From Nocardia australiensis (GTDB taxonomy: Bacteria > Actinomycetota > Actinomycetes > Mycobacteriales > Mycobacteriaceae), in NCBI RefSeq assembly GCF_020733705.1, contig NZ_JAJFZM010000004.1:186001-250000 (forward strand): a DNA stretch of 64,000 nt, read 5' to 3'. The notes beneath the pieces were generated by a model. It searched no databases, had not been told where the DNA came from, and saw nothing but the letters and a program-made list of their open reading frames with translations. Of this stretch, positions 26,060-34,005 are shown in pieces (position 1 is the first letter of the stretch; every line of letters starts with the position of its first letter). Both the position numbers and the translations under genes were made by a program.

Positions 26060-26360
26060 CGTCCTTCCAGTGGTCGGCGTTGTAGATAGAGACGCACCGG
26101 ATTACCGGCCGGTTCCATATGGACGCAGATTCACTGGGCGGGGTCCGCGAAGTCCGCTCGACGACGGCTACACTCGGGCGAAGCGGACCGCCCGTCCCGG
26201 GTAGCCACAAGTTGGTGCGGCCATCAACTTCACCAAAACCGGGGCCAGCAGCATCCGGACCAGGTGGCGTCGATGATCATGCCGAGGCCGAGAAACCGTA
26301 TCGGTGTGAGCGGCGACAGCGTGAACGCGCCGGTGACCAGCACCAAAAATTTGGCAGCCG
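26060..26360 (-). pseudogene. MmpL transporter C-terminal remnant with two frameshifts
   Basis: Read on the minus strand, one frame gives FLVLVTGAFTLSPLTPIRFL then GLGMIIDAT; a second continues LVRMLLAPVLVKLM; a third gives GRTNLWLPGTGGPLRP. Together they are the last transmembrane helices and tail of an MmpL/RND-type lipid transporter, where IDATLVRM and the LPG tail are characteristic. Each shift is explained by loss of one base: a C in GACGCCACCTGG and a G in TTGATGGCC. Everything before the FLVLV segment is missing, so only a tail was left. It precedes the ESX-like gene and supplies that gene's leading in-frame codons. Confidence 0.65.
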
Positions 26361-26535
26361 CGAAGTCTGGCGAATTTACAGATGACTCGCTGGACGGCAC
26401 CGCTCGGGGTGCTGAGATGGTGTGCCACCCAGTGGATTGTGAGTGACTGCACTGCGAGCTACGCGCTCGTGACTCGACCGGTCCCAACGGACTCGACCGG
26501 ATGGTGTCGAAACTTCAACTATGTTGCGGTAGAAG

Positions 26536-27207
26536 CTAACCCGCCGTAGTGGACGACTCAGACGAGCGCGCGTCCGCGATGTTGCGCAGCACCCTGGTCG
26601 CGTGGTTGTCGAACCGTTCTCGCGACATGTCGATGGCTCCATCGAGCCATGGACGGTACATGTAGGCCATCGCGCCGAAGATCGCGTGCGAGTTCAGGGC
26701 GATGTCCGAGGGGTCCGGTACCGGTTGCCCGTCGGTCCCGAGTCCGATAGTCAGCGCGATCGGAGTGGTGAACTGCTCGATGAGCTCATAGCCGCGGTCG
26801 CCGAGCACGCGCGTTGTCTGGGATTCCACAAACATGATCCTGCCGCGTCTTCGATCCTCGACGATGTAGTCTGTGAATGCTGAAATCGCATGGAGGAAAA
26901 GCTTTTCCGGGTCGGCAGGTGCGGTGGCCAGTGCCGCGAGGAGCTGGTCGCGGGCGTCGTTGACGACCGTCTCCAGCGCGGTGGTGAACAGTGCGTCGAG
27001 GTTTGGGAAGCTCTCGTAGAAATAGCGCTCGGTCAGCCCGGCCTGCCTGCAGACTCCGCGCATGGAGGTTTCCGCGGCGCCGATGGTGGCCATCAGCTCG
27101 ATGGCAGCCTCGATGAGCTGTTCGCGGCGCGCGGCGATCCGGTCAGCGGGCGGGCGGCCACGCCAGCGGCGCATGCCCGGTATTGATCCGTCGGATTCGG
27201 CGTCCAT
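26536..27207 (-). CDS. TetR-family regulator of the adjacent redox operon
   Basis: A 223-residue TetR protein. The helix-turn-helix spans residues 25-70 (AAIELMATIGAAETSMRGVC and QAGLTERYFYESFPN), and the rest is a divergent ligand domain. ATG 27207 has AGGA eight bases upstream. An ATG at 27243 would place the candidate operator inside the coding region, so 27207 is preferred. It is divergent from the PF10118-reductase-SDR operon, and a cluster of ACATCA/TGATGT repeats lies between them. The expected ligand is a lipid or acyl-CoA, by analogy with TetR proteins beside desaturase-type redox genes; this is inference. Confidence 0.85.
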   Translation of the reverse strand: MDAESDGSIPGMRRWRGRPPADRIAARREQLIEAAIELMATIGAAETSMRGVCRQAGLTERYFYESFPNLDALFTTALETVVNDARDQLLAALATAPADPEKLFLHAISAFTDYIVEDRRRGRIMFVESQTTRVLGDRGYELIEQFTTPIALTIGLGTDGQPVPDPSDIALNSHAIFGAMAYMYRPWLDGAIDMSRERFDNHATRVLRNIADARSSESSTTAG

Positions 27208-27232
27208 GTCTCGATCCTGCCACGAGCCAGAA

Positions 27233-27278
27233 GTTGACATCATGTGATGTTGACATCAACTGATAGCAGAAATACATT
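27233..27278 (+). promoter_or_regulatory. Promoter with overlapping TetR operator; leaderless start
   Basis: Three half-sites, ACATCA (27237-27242), TGATGT (27245-27250) and ACATCA (27253-27258), are spaced by two bases and form two overlapping palindromes; GTTGACATCA is also repeated directly with a 16-bp period. A consensus -35 TTGACA (27250-27255), a 17-bp spacer and a -10 TACATT (27273-27278) predict transcription starting at about 27284, right at the ATG of the downstream gene. The operator covers the -35 box, which fits repression by the divergent TetR protein. Confidence 0.6.
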
Positions 27279-27284
27279 CAATGT

Positions 27285-28160
27285 ATGTCCGCTGCCTACA
27301 CCGACCAGGCGCATGCGATCCACGCGCGGGACGTCGACTTCGATTTCGACACGGTGCCAATGCATTACATCCCCGGCGAAGTGATGGCGACGCACGTCAT
27401 CAATGTGATGCACCTCGTTCTGCCCGAAGGCGAACGCGCGATGGCGCAGGCGCTCACCGAAGCGCTGCCGCTGATCGAGGACGAACGATTACGCGAGAAG
27501 GTCCGCGGTTTCATCGGTCAGGAGACTATGCACGCGGGGTCTCATGAGAAGGCGCGCCGCCAGCTGGAAAGGCTCGGGCTCGACGTCGCGCCGATGGTGG
27601 ACAGCGTTGGCTGGCTGATCGATCGGGTACTCGGCGACCACGGGCTGACCGGCCGCGCCAAGCGTGAATGGTTGTGCGAACGGCTTGCGCTGTTCGCCGG
27701 TATGGAGCACTACACCGCCGTCATCGGGGAGTGGCTGCTGACCAATGACAAGCTCGAGGCCAAGGGGATGCATCCGGCGATGCTGGATCTCATCCGCTGG
27801 CACGGCGCCGAGGAAGTCGAGCATCGTAGCGTGGTCTACGACGCGTATATGTATCTGGACGGCGGCTACGGGCGCAAAGCACGTCAGGCGCTGATCGCCA
27901 GTGGCGGATTGCTTGTGCTGTTCGTGATTTCGGGCGGGTACCTGTTCCAGTGTGATCCCTCTCCGAACAAGGGGAGATGGTGGTGGCCGCTGCAACTGGC
28001 CGGTGCGTCGGTGCGCGGCCTGGTGCCGAGCGCCACCACCTTCCTGACCGAGATCCCGCGCTACCTGCGGCCGGGCTTCCATCCCTCTCAGCTCGGCCCG
28101 ATGGACAATGCGCTGCGCTATCTCGCGCAATCGCCCGCCGCGCGGGCGGCGAACGCATGA
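27285..28160 (+). CDS. PF10118-type predicted metal-dependent hydrolase
   Basis: A 291-residue protein of the PF10118 family (called metal-dependent hydrolase, with ferritin-like metal ligands). Conserved acidic/His positions appear in GFIGQETMHAGSHEKARRQL, GMEHYTAVIGEW and WHGAEEVEHRSVVYD, the spacing of a di-iron four-helix bundle. One hydrophobic segment (LIASGGLLVLFVISGGYLF) near residue 210 suggests membrane association. It begins an operon with a 2Fe-2S reductase and an SDR, so it may be a di-iron oxygenase or desaturase-like enzyme taking electrons from the reductase. ATG 27285 appears leaderless. The reaction is not established for this family. Confidence 0.8.
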   Translation: MSAAYTDQAHAIHARDVDFDFDTVPMHYIPGEVMATHVINVMHLVLPEGERAMAQALTEALPLIEDERLREKVRGFIGQETMHAGSHEKARRQLERLGLDVAPMVDSVGWLIDRVLGDHGLTGRAKREWLCERLALFAGMEHYTAVIGEWLLTNDKLEAKGMHPAMLDLIRWHGAEEVEHRSVVYDAYMYLDGGYGRKARQALIASGGLLVLFVISGGYLFQCDPSPNKGRWWWPLQLAGASVRGLVPSATTFLTEIPRYLRPGFHPSQLGPMDNALRYLAQSPAARAANA

Positions 28161-29230
28161 CCGCGCGGGTCGGGTCGGGGTTTCGGCCCGGCGCGGGGCT
28201 GCGAATGATCGCCTCGGCGGTGGACGCCTACAAACGCGTTTTCGTCGAAGGCGATGCCGCCCGGTTACTTTCGCATCCGCGCCCGGTGCGCCACTCCGGA
28301 TACGACTTCGAGGTCGAAATCGGCCGGATTACGCCGGAGGCGGACGGGGTGGTCAGCCTGGAGCTGCGCGACCCAGACGGTGCGCCGCTGCCCGCGTGGA
28401 CGCCGGGCGCGCATATCGACGTGTTCCTCCCGTCCGGACGGCAACGGCAATATTCGCTCAATAGCGACCCGGCCGACCGGTGCCGCTATCGAATCGCGGT
28501 GCGCCGCTTGGACAATGGTGGCGGCGGTTCTCGAGAGATCCACGAGCAACTGCGCGCCGGTGACCGACTGACGGTGCGCGGGCCGCGCAATGCCTTCCCA
28601 TTGATTTCGGCGTCGGAATATCTCTTCGTGGCCGGCGGCATCGGGATCACCCCCATCCTGCCGATGCTGACGGAGGCCGAGCGCGCCCGAATACCATGGC
28701 GGCTGATGTACTTCGGGCGTCAACGGGAGCGGATGCCGTTCCTGTGCGAGCTGGCGGGCTACACCGGCGGCGATGTGGTGGTGCGACCGGACGACGAGTT
28801 CGGGACGCCGGATCCGCGGATGATCTTCTCGCAGACGCCCACCGGCGCCGCGGTGTATGTGTGCGGTCCGCCCGCGCTGGCCGAGGCCGCGCGAGAGGTG
28901 CTGTCGCTACACGACCCGACGGCGTCGCTACATACCGAGCGGTTCTCGGCGGTGCCGGTACGCGATGGCAGGTCATTTCGTATTCGATTGCGCCGCAGCG
29001 CGACCGAGGTCGACGTCGCCGCCGACGAATCCGCGCTGACGGCGATCCGGCGGGTTGTGCCCGGTGTCGCGTACTCCTGCCAGCAGGGGTTCTGCGGTAC
29101 CTGCCGGGCGGGAGTCCTGGCGGGCGAGGTCGATCACCGCGATCGGGTGCCGACCGGCGGTGACCGTGACGGTTCGATGCTCACCTGCGTGTCGCGCTCG
29201 CGCAGCGGCGAATTGGAACTGGATCTGTAA
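28157..29230 (+). CDS. Ferredoxin reductase with C-terminal 2Fe-2S domain
   Basis: A 357-residue phthalate-dioxygenase-reductase-type flavoprotein. Domain order is an N-terminal extension (1-45), an FMN/FAD-binding barrel with RQYSLNSDP, an NAD(P)-binding domain with FVAGGIGITPILPML and VYVCGPPAL, and a plant-type 2Fe-2S ferredoxin domain with CQQGFCGTCRAG and a final cysteine in LTCVSRS. It should carry electrons from NAD(P)H to the di-iron-like partner encoded just before it. ATG 28157 overlaps the preceding stop as ATGA. The longer frame from 27977 is antisense-free overlap with the first gene and is not the start. Confidence 0.9.
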   Translation: MTARVGSGFRPGAGLRMIASAVDAYKRVFVEGDAARLLSHPRPVRHSGYDFEVEIGRITPEADGVVSLELRDPDGAPLPAWTPGAHIDVFLPSGRQRQYSLNSDPADRCRYRIAVRRLDNGGGGSREIHEQLRAGDRLTVRGPRNAFPLISASEYLFVAGGIGITPILPMLTEAERARIPWRLMYFGRQRERMPFLCELAGYTGGDVVVRPDDEFGTPDPRMIFSQTPTGAAVYVCGPPALAEAAREVLSLHDPTASLHTERFSAVPVRDGRSFRIRLRRSATEVDVAADESALTAIRRVVPGVAYSCQQGFCGTCRAGVLAGEVDHRDRVPTGGDRDGSMLTCVSRSRSGELELDL

Positions 29231-29272
29231 ACCATTGGCGTGGCGGGAATGCTGGAGCAAGATAGAGGTGTG

Positions 29273-30199
29273 ATGAGCTTCGTATTCGGCCTCGCCCGTC
29301 AAGTGCTGAGATTACCGATGGGCTCCGGTACGGAGTTCGATGTTCACGATCGGGTGGTCGTCATTACCGGCGCGGGCACCGGCATCGGGCGCGCGCTGGC
29401 CGAACAACTCTATGGCGCAGGTGCGTTTGTTGCCTTGATCGACATCGACCAGCCCGCCGTCGCGCGGGTCGGGCGCTCGATGGGTGAGCGGGCGCTCGTC
29501 CTGCGGGCGGACGTGTCCGATCGAATCGGTATGCGCGAGGCCATCTCCCGGGTTCGTGAGCGGTTCGGCCGAATCGATGTGGTGGTCGCGAATGCCGGCG
29601 TGGTTCCGCGCCCGGCGACCATCAGAACCATGAACCCAGCGGATTTCGACCGGGTGATCGGGATCAACCTCACCGGCGTTTTCAATACGGTGCACCCGGC
29701 ACTGGAGGACATTATCGCGGTCGGGGGCCATGTTGTTGTGGTGTCCTCGGCCGCGGCCTTCGCGCCCGGCATGGCCGGATCGCCGTACATGGTGAGTAAG
29801 GCCGCTGTCGAACAGTTCGGTCGGGCATTGCGCGTGGAACTCGCCGCGGTCGGCGCGACGGCGGGGGTCGCGTATTTCGGCGTCGTCGATACCGCGATGA
29901 CGCACGACACCCTGGACGAGGACGAACTCGGGGCGGAGGTGGCGACGCTGCTGCCGTGGCCATTGGACCGTCGCATCACTGTGAGCGAAGCCGCCGAGTC
30001 GATCGCCTCGGGCATCGCCTGCCGGGCGGCCCGAACCATCGCACCAGTGCAATGGGAGGCTTATGCCCTGTTGCGTGGCGCTGTCAATGTCGTTCTCGAC
30101 CAGTACCTCGCCGACGACGAAGGTGTGCGCGCGTTGATCAATCGCGTCGAAGAGCGTTATCTCCAACAGCGGTCGAAGAGTCCGATTCGCGATAGGTGA
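29273..30199 (+). CDS. Short-chain dehydrogenase/reductase (SDR)
   Basis: A 308-residue classical SDR. The cofactor motif is VVVITGAGTGIGRALAE near residue 28, the NAG motif is VVANAGVV, and the catalytic set is Ser in VVVSSAAAF plus Tyr and Lys in YMVSK. It lacks the common C-terminal secretion or membrane features. It is the third gene of the PF10118-reductase-SDR operon, 42 bp after the reductase stop. ATG 29273 has AGAGGTG just upstream; GTG 29240 and ATG 29252 are alternatives. NAD(H)-linked oxidation or reduction of an alcohol intermediate of the operon's substrate is the likely role. Confidence 0.88.
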   Translation: MSFVFGLARQVLRLPMGSGTEFDVHDRVVVITGAGTGIGRALAEQLYGAGAFVALIDIDQPAVARVGRSMGERALVLRADVSDRIGMREAISRVRERFGRIDVVVANAGVVPRPATIRTMNPADFDRVIGINLTGVFNTVHPALEDIIAVGGHVVVVSSAAAFAPGMAGSPYMVSKAAVEQFGRALRVELAAVGATAGVAYFGVVDTAMTHDTLDEDELGAEVATLLPWPLDRRITVSEAAESIASGIACRAARTIAPVQWEAYALLRGAVNVVLDQYLADDEGVRALINRVEERYLQQRSKSPIRDR

Positions 30200-30369
30200 A
30201 CCGCCGGATCGGGTTCAGGACTCGGCGGGGAAGATGCCGGGCATATCAACACTGGCGCCTGAACAAAGCGATTTCCGGTCTGCTCCCGACCAAGCCGCAT
30301 GACCTGTTCCTCAACTCCGTCGGTATCTATCACTCCATGGACGAATTCACCGGCCGCAAGAAGCCCTGA
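30196..30369 (+). pseudogene. Short C-terminal fragment of an unidentified oxidoreductase-like protein
   Basis: A frame opening at GTG 30196, directly at the SDR stop, ends WRLNKAISGLLPTKPHDLFL then NSVGIYHSMDEFTGRKKP. The last 40 residues look like the C-terminal tail of a longer enzyme, with a SMDEFTGR ending of the type seen in some SDR and monooxygenase proteins. The first 17 codons are Arg-rich and unlike protein. No upstream homologous part is present, so this is probably gene debris. The identification of the parent family is uncertain. It overlaps the 3' end of the methyltransferase gene on the other strand by 23 bp. Confidence 0.3.
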
Positions 30370-31177
30370 ACACCTCACGACCGGCGTTGATATGGCCGAT
30401 TACAACCGTGGCATAGAGCTCATCGGACTCGGTGACATCGGCGCGGAAACCGTGTTCGGCCAGTATCGCGGTGGCCAGCGGTGCCTGTTGCGTGCTGGAT
30501 TCGACCAGGAGGTGACCGCCGGGCGCGAGCCAGATTCGGGCGTCCTCGACGACGCGGCGGAAGATGTCCAGGCCGTCCGGGCCGCCGTCGAGTGCGGTGC
30601 GTGGCTCGTAATCGCGTGCCTCCGGAGGCATCCGGGCGATCATCCCGGACGGCACGTATGGAATATTCGCGAGTAGAACGTCTATGCGGCCGCGCAGGTC
30701 GCGGGGGAGCGGCTCGAAGAGGTCGCCCTGATAGACCGATGCGCCGATGGGGGTGAGATTGCGGCGGGCGCATTCGACCGCGGTGGGTTCTATATCGGCG
30801 GCCGCGAGGTCGATCGCTATCCCGTCGGCTGCGAGGATGGTGGCCAGTGCGAGCCCCAATGCGCCGGAGCCGCAACATAAGTCGACCGCCACGGGGTGCC
30901 TGTATCCGCGAGCCAGCGCTGCCGCCTGGTCGACGAGAAACGCGGTGCGCTGCCTGGGTACGAATACTCCGGGGGTGAGCGCGATTCGCATTCCGTGAAA
31001 TTCGGCCCAGCCCACCAGGTATTCCAATGGTGTCCCCGAAACGCGTTGTGTAACCAGGGTTTCCAGATCGATGCCGGTGTCCGCGGCCGCCGCGGCCAGC
31101 AGCGCCGCCTCTTCCTCGGCGAATACGCTGCCGGCCGCGCGTAGCCGCGCGACGAGATCGGTACTTCCCGGTGACAT
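30347..31177 (-). CDS. PrmC/HemK-family N5-glutamine methyltransferase, putative
   Basis: A 276-residue SAM-dependent methyltransferase. The N-terminal helical domain is followed by the SAM-binding motif VDLCCGSGALGLALA (residues 97-111), the acidic AAADIEPTAVECARRN, and the substrate motif ANIPYVPSG. PrmC enzymes usually have NPPY at this point; NIPY is a variant also expected in actinobacterial paralogs. It could modify a Gln in a release factor or ribosomal protein, or may have a different target, because this genome should carry a standard prmC next to prfA. ATG 31177 is used; the GTG directly before it is the alternative. It stands alone. Confidence 0.75.
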   Translation of the reverse strand: MSPGSTDLVARLRAAGSVFAEEEAALLAAAAADTGIDLETLVTQRVSGTPLEYLVGWAEFHGMRIALTPGVFVPRQRTAFLVDQAAALARGYRHPVAVDLCCGSGALGLALATILAADGIAIDLAAADIEPTAVECARRNLTPIGASVYQGDLFEPLPRDLRGRIDVLLANIPYVPSGMIARMPPEARDYEPRTALDGGPDGLDIFRRVVEDARIWLAPGGHLLVESSTQQAPLATAILAEHGFRADVTESDELYATVVIGHINAGREVFRASCGR

Positions 31178-31231
31178 CACCTGGACATCCTGCCGTGCCG
31201 GACCGGAGCAGGCCAGTCGATATCCGCCGGA

Positions 31232-32128
31232 CTAGCGCGCGGTGGCCAGCTGGAATGTGCGGGTGGCGTCGAGATAGATACCGCGCTGGTTCTGCTTGGC
31301 GGGCGGTAGCAGCTGTGAGGCCAACTGTTCCAGCGAGGTGGTCGCGCCGACCACGCGAGTGCCCGCGACGATGAAGTCGGCGACCGCGCGGCGAATGTGG
31401 TTGGGAGAGGTCACCACGACCGCGCTGTTCGCGCCGAGATCACGCAGCATATTGGTGCTGAACAGGGCGTTCTGCACCGTCGAACCGGCGCGCGACTCGA
31501 CACTGATCCGGTTGGCGGGCAGGCCCTTACCGACCAGCCAGTTGCGCATGGCCTCGGCCTCGGTAATACCGTTCTGAGGGTTGCCGCCGGTGACAACCAC
31601 CGGCGAGAACGGCGAGGCGATCGCCTGTAGCCAGGCCGCCGTCAGACGGTTGACCAGCTCCGGACGCAGGGCGCCGTCGGGCAGCAAGCCGTAGCCGAGT
31701 ACGACGATCCCGGTTTGCGGACCAACGATCGCCGGAAGCGGGTTCGGTAGGGTGCCGACCGCGGCGGTGACCGCGCCGATCACATTGTTGGTTCCCGCCG
31801 CCATGCCCGGATCGACCACGCTCAGTCGGGCCATGGCATCGGTCAGTGCGGGCAGGTCGCCCGCGTAATGCGACCAGATGGCCTGCAGGGACAGTGCTTC
31901 GGCGTCGGTGGGATCGGCGCCGATCAGTTCGCGCAGCTCCGATCGCCCTGCGTCGTCGTTGCCGTCGGTGAAGTTGCGCTGGGCGGAGTTATAGAGAGCG
32001 TCGGGGTCCGGGGCCGCCTGAGCGGGGCCGCCGACCAGGCCGGTGATGGTTACGATCGCGAACGTCGTCGCGACCGTGGTCTTCCAATGCCTCGAGATCT
32101 TCACTACAGTCGACACCTTTCCACGCAT
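31232..32128 (-). CDS. Exported DUF218/YdcF-family protein
   Basis: A 298-residue secreted protein: signal peptide at residues 1-38 (ATTFAIVTITGLVGGPAQAA with a cleavage site after AQA), a helical repeat-like segment (40-115), then a DUF218 domain. Diagnostic pieces are GIVVLGYGLLPDGALRPELV, VVVTGGNPQNGITEAEAMRN, and later STVQNALFS and VVVTSPNHIRRA. Family members (SanA, ElyC, YdcF) act in envelope maintenance, with unresolved chemistry. ATG 32128 starts the signal peptide. Its promoter region is shared with the divergent FolD-like gene. Confidence 0.85.
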   Translation of the reverse strand: MRGKVSTVVKISRHWKTTVATTFAIVTITGLVGGPAQAAPDPDALYNSAQRNFTDGNDDAGRSELRELIGADPTDAEALSLQAIWSHYAGDLPALTDAMARLSVVDPGMAAGTNNVIGAVTAAVGTLPNPLPAIVGPQTGIVVLGYGLLPDGALRPELVNRLTAAWLQAIASPFSPVVVTGGNPQNGITEAEAMRNWLVGKGLPANRISVESRAGSTVQNALFSTNMLRDLGANSAVVVTSPNHIRRAVADFIVAGTRVVGATTSLEQLASQLLPPAKQNQRGIYLDATRTFQLATAR

Positions 32129-32267
32129 GAACGGGGCATTCGGTAAGTCAGCTGGCAGTTAGCCGGTGGCAAGCAACCATCACGATACGACTGGTATCGG
32201 CCATATGCCGGTAATTGCTTGGCGTAGTGCGCGGTTTATTTCACGGCGCCTATTAGGCTGTCACAAC

Positions 32268-33122
32268 GTGGATACCGTTTCGCTGACCGGCAAGGAACTC
32301 GCCGCCGCCATCAATGCCGACACCAAAGTGCGCGCTGCCGTGCTCACCGCGAGCGGGACCGCGCCGCGACTGGCCCTGATCGTGGCCAATGACGATCCGG
32401 CCAGCGCCTGGTATGTGAACTCGCTGCGCAAGGCCGCCGAGCGGATCGGAATCGCTTGTGAGACAGTCGATCTCGGTGCCGATGCGACTGTGGCCGCAAT
32501 CCGGGCCGAACTGGAGGCGCACAGCGCCGCCGCGTCCACCGACGCGATCATGTTGCAGACGCCCCTGCCCGCCGGCATCACTCTCGATGACGTCAGCTCC
32601 TCGATCGCCGCGACCAAGGACGTCGACGGCGTCAGCCCGCTGTCGCTCGGGCTACTGGCCAGCGGCCTCGAGGGTTTCGTCCCCGCCACCTCCGAGGCGG
32701 TCGTGGAACTCCTGAAGCAGCACCAGATCATGCTGTCGGGTCGAAATGTGACGGTAGTCGGGCGTTCCAATATCGTCGGCAAGCCGCTGGCGCAGTTGTT
32801 GCTCGCCGAAAACGCGACGGTCACCATCGCCCACTCCCGCACCGCCGATCTCCCCTCGGTAACCGCCACCGCCGACATCGTCGTAGCCGCCGCGGGCCGC
32901 ATCGGCCTCGTCACCGGTAAACACATCCGCGAGGGCGCGGTCGTCGTCGACGTCGGCACCAACGAAGCCCCCGACGGCAAAATCGTCGGCGATGTCGAAG
33001 CGGACTCCGTGCGCGCTAAAGCATCCGCCCTCAGCCCCGTCCCCGGCGGCGTCGGCCCCGTCACCACGGCCTTGCTCATGCGGCACGTCGTCACCGCCGC
33101 CGAAAACGCTCGCCGCGCCTGA
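32268..33122 (+). CDS. FolD-like methylenetetrahydrofolate dehydrogenase paralog lacking the catalytic lysine
   Basis: A 284-residue protein aligned over its whole length with FolD. Tyr49 is kept in PASAWYVNSLRKAAERIGI, but the position of the catalytic lysine four residues later (Lys54 in E. coli FolD) is Leu53. The Gln of the LVQLPLP motif is kept as MLQTPLP and the DVDG motif is present. The usual PCTP before the NADP domain is PATS. The Rossmann part is normal: VVGRSNIVGKPLA and a final PGGVGPVT. Loss of this lysine is known to abolish cyclohydrolase activity in FolD, so this paralog may be dehydrogenase-only or have another role. GTG 32268 follows a TAGGCT -10-like box by eight bases, suggesting a leaderless transcript. 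Confidence 0.85.
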   Translation: MDTVSLTGKELAAAINADTKVRAAVLTASGTAPRLALIVANDDPASAWYVNSLRKAAERIGIACETVDLGADATVAAIRAELEAHSAAASTDAIMLQTPLPAGITLDDVSSSIAATKDVDGVSPLSLGLLASGLEGFVPATSEAVVELLKQHQIMLSGRNVTVVGRSNIVGKPLAQLLLAENATVTIAHSRTADLPSVTATADIVVAAAGRIGLVTGKHIREGAVVVDVGTNEAPDGKIVGDVEADSVRAKASALSPVPGGVGPVTTALLMRHVVTAAENARRA

Positions 33123-33410
33123 ATTCGCAGACGACTCGCCAATGATGTGAACCGCCGGTGCGGTGGTTGTCGTGTAGTGGCGTCGCAGTCGCCGATAGCT
33201 CGATGACCGGGCGAAGGGATGCGCGCGTTCTCGTAGTGTGTTGCTGCTTCATACAGTCGGCGGGGGTGTCCGTCCGGGCGATGTCGAGGCGCTCAGCTGC
33301 TGAGAGGCGATCGCGGCATCCGGGGCGAACGGTCTCAGCAGCATGAACTGCCCCAGGCTGATGCCCGAGCCGCCTGGTGGGCGGCTGACATCCGAATCGG
33401 CGCCGCCTGG

Positions 33411-33962
33411 CTACATCACGAAGGCCGTCAGCTGTGCCACCGCTTCAACCGGGTGCTGTGCCCGTATCCCCTCGCCGATCGACTCGAATTGCCAAAACCC
33501 GTCCGCGCGAACCACTCTGCCCATTACCAGGCCGGTGTAGGCGCCGCCGCCGCTGAGGTCATAGCGGGCGATTTCGATGCCGGAGACGCCGTCGATGGCG
33601 CGGCAGAACGCGTTCTCGATCTGCTCGAAGGTTTGACCCGTGTACGACGTCACGACGAAGATCACCGTGGTGACCTCCGGTGCCAATCGAGTGAGGTCGA
33701 CTGTGATTATCTCGTTGTCGCCCTTGCCTTCTCCGGTCGTGCTGTCCCCGAGGTGACGCACCGAACCGTCCCGGGAGATGAGCTGTTCGTGGTAAACGAC
33801 ATCGGCGATCGCGTTCCCGGCGAACAACAGTGCGGCCGCGTTCAGATCGATGTCTTTGCTTCGTGAGCCGGGCCTGCGGCGGGTGCGGACCGGATCCCAA
33901 CCCAGCGCCATGGTGACATAGTCGAGTGCGGTCCCGCTCTCGTCTCGAAGCGTGATGAACAT
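33411..33962 (-). CDS. TerD-family protein
   Basis: A 183-residue member of the TerD/TerZ (tellurium and stress resistance) family, with the calcium-binding fold visible as MALGWDP near residue 18, KDIDLNAAALLFAG, and GDSTTGEGKGDNEIITVDLTRL. The typical acidic DLDAS motif is DLNAA here. TerD proteins are cytoplasmic stress proteins; no partner ter genes are adjacent. The stop is TAG at 33411-33413, after which the same frame stays open for 50 more codons. It follows a 45-bp gap from the transporter gene on the same strand. Confidence 0.8.
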   Translation of the reverse strand: MFITLRDESGTALDYVTMALGWDPVRTRRRPGSRSKDIDLNAAALLFAGNAIADVVYHEQLISRDGSVRHLGDSTTGEGKGDNEIITVDLTRLAPEVTTVIFVVTSYTGQTFEQIENAFCRAIDGVSGIEIARYDLSGGGAYTGLVMGRVVRADGFWQFESIGEGIRAQHPVEAVAQLTAFVM

Positions 33963-34005
33963 TATCGATCCTATCGGTCGGGGCGGCGTCGTTGTCGCCT
34001 GGTTG

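Noticed and set aside
32183-32199. Palindrome CGATAC-gactg-GTATCG between the DUF218 and FolD-like genes
   Set aside because: It is only 6-bp arms without a neighbouring regulator gene, so it was not reported as an operator.
33241-33410. Possible C-terminal extension of the TerD protein beyond its TAG
   Set aside because: The frame stays open for about 50 codons and looks fairly natural, but TerD proteins end where the stop lies, so I treat it as chance.
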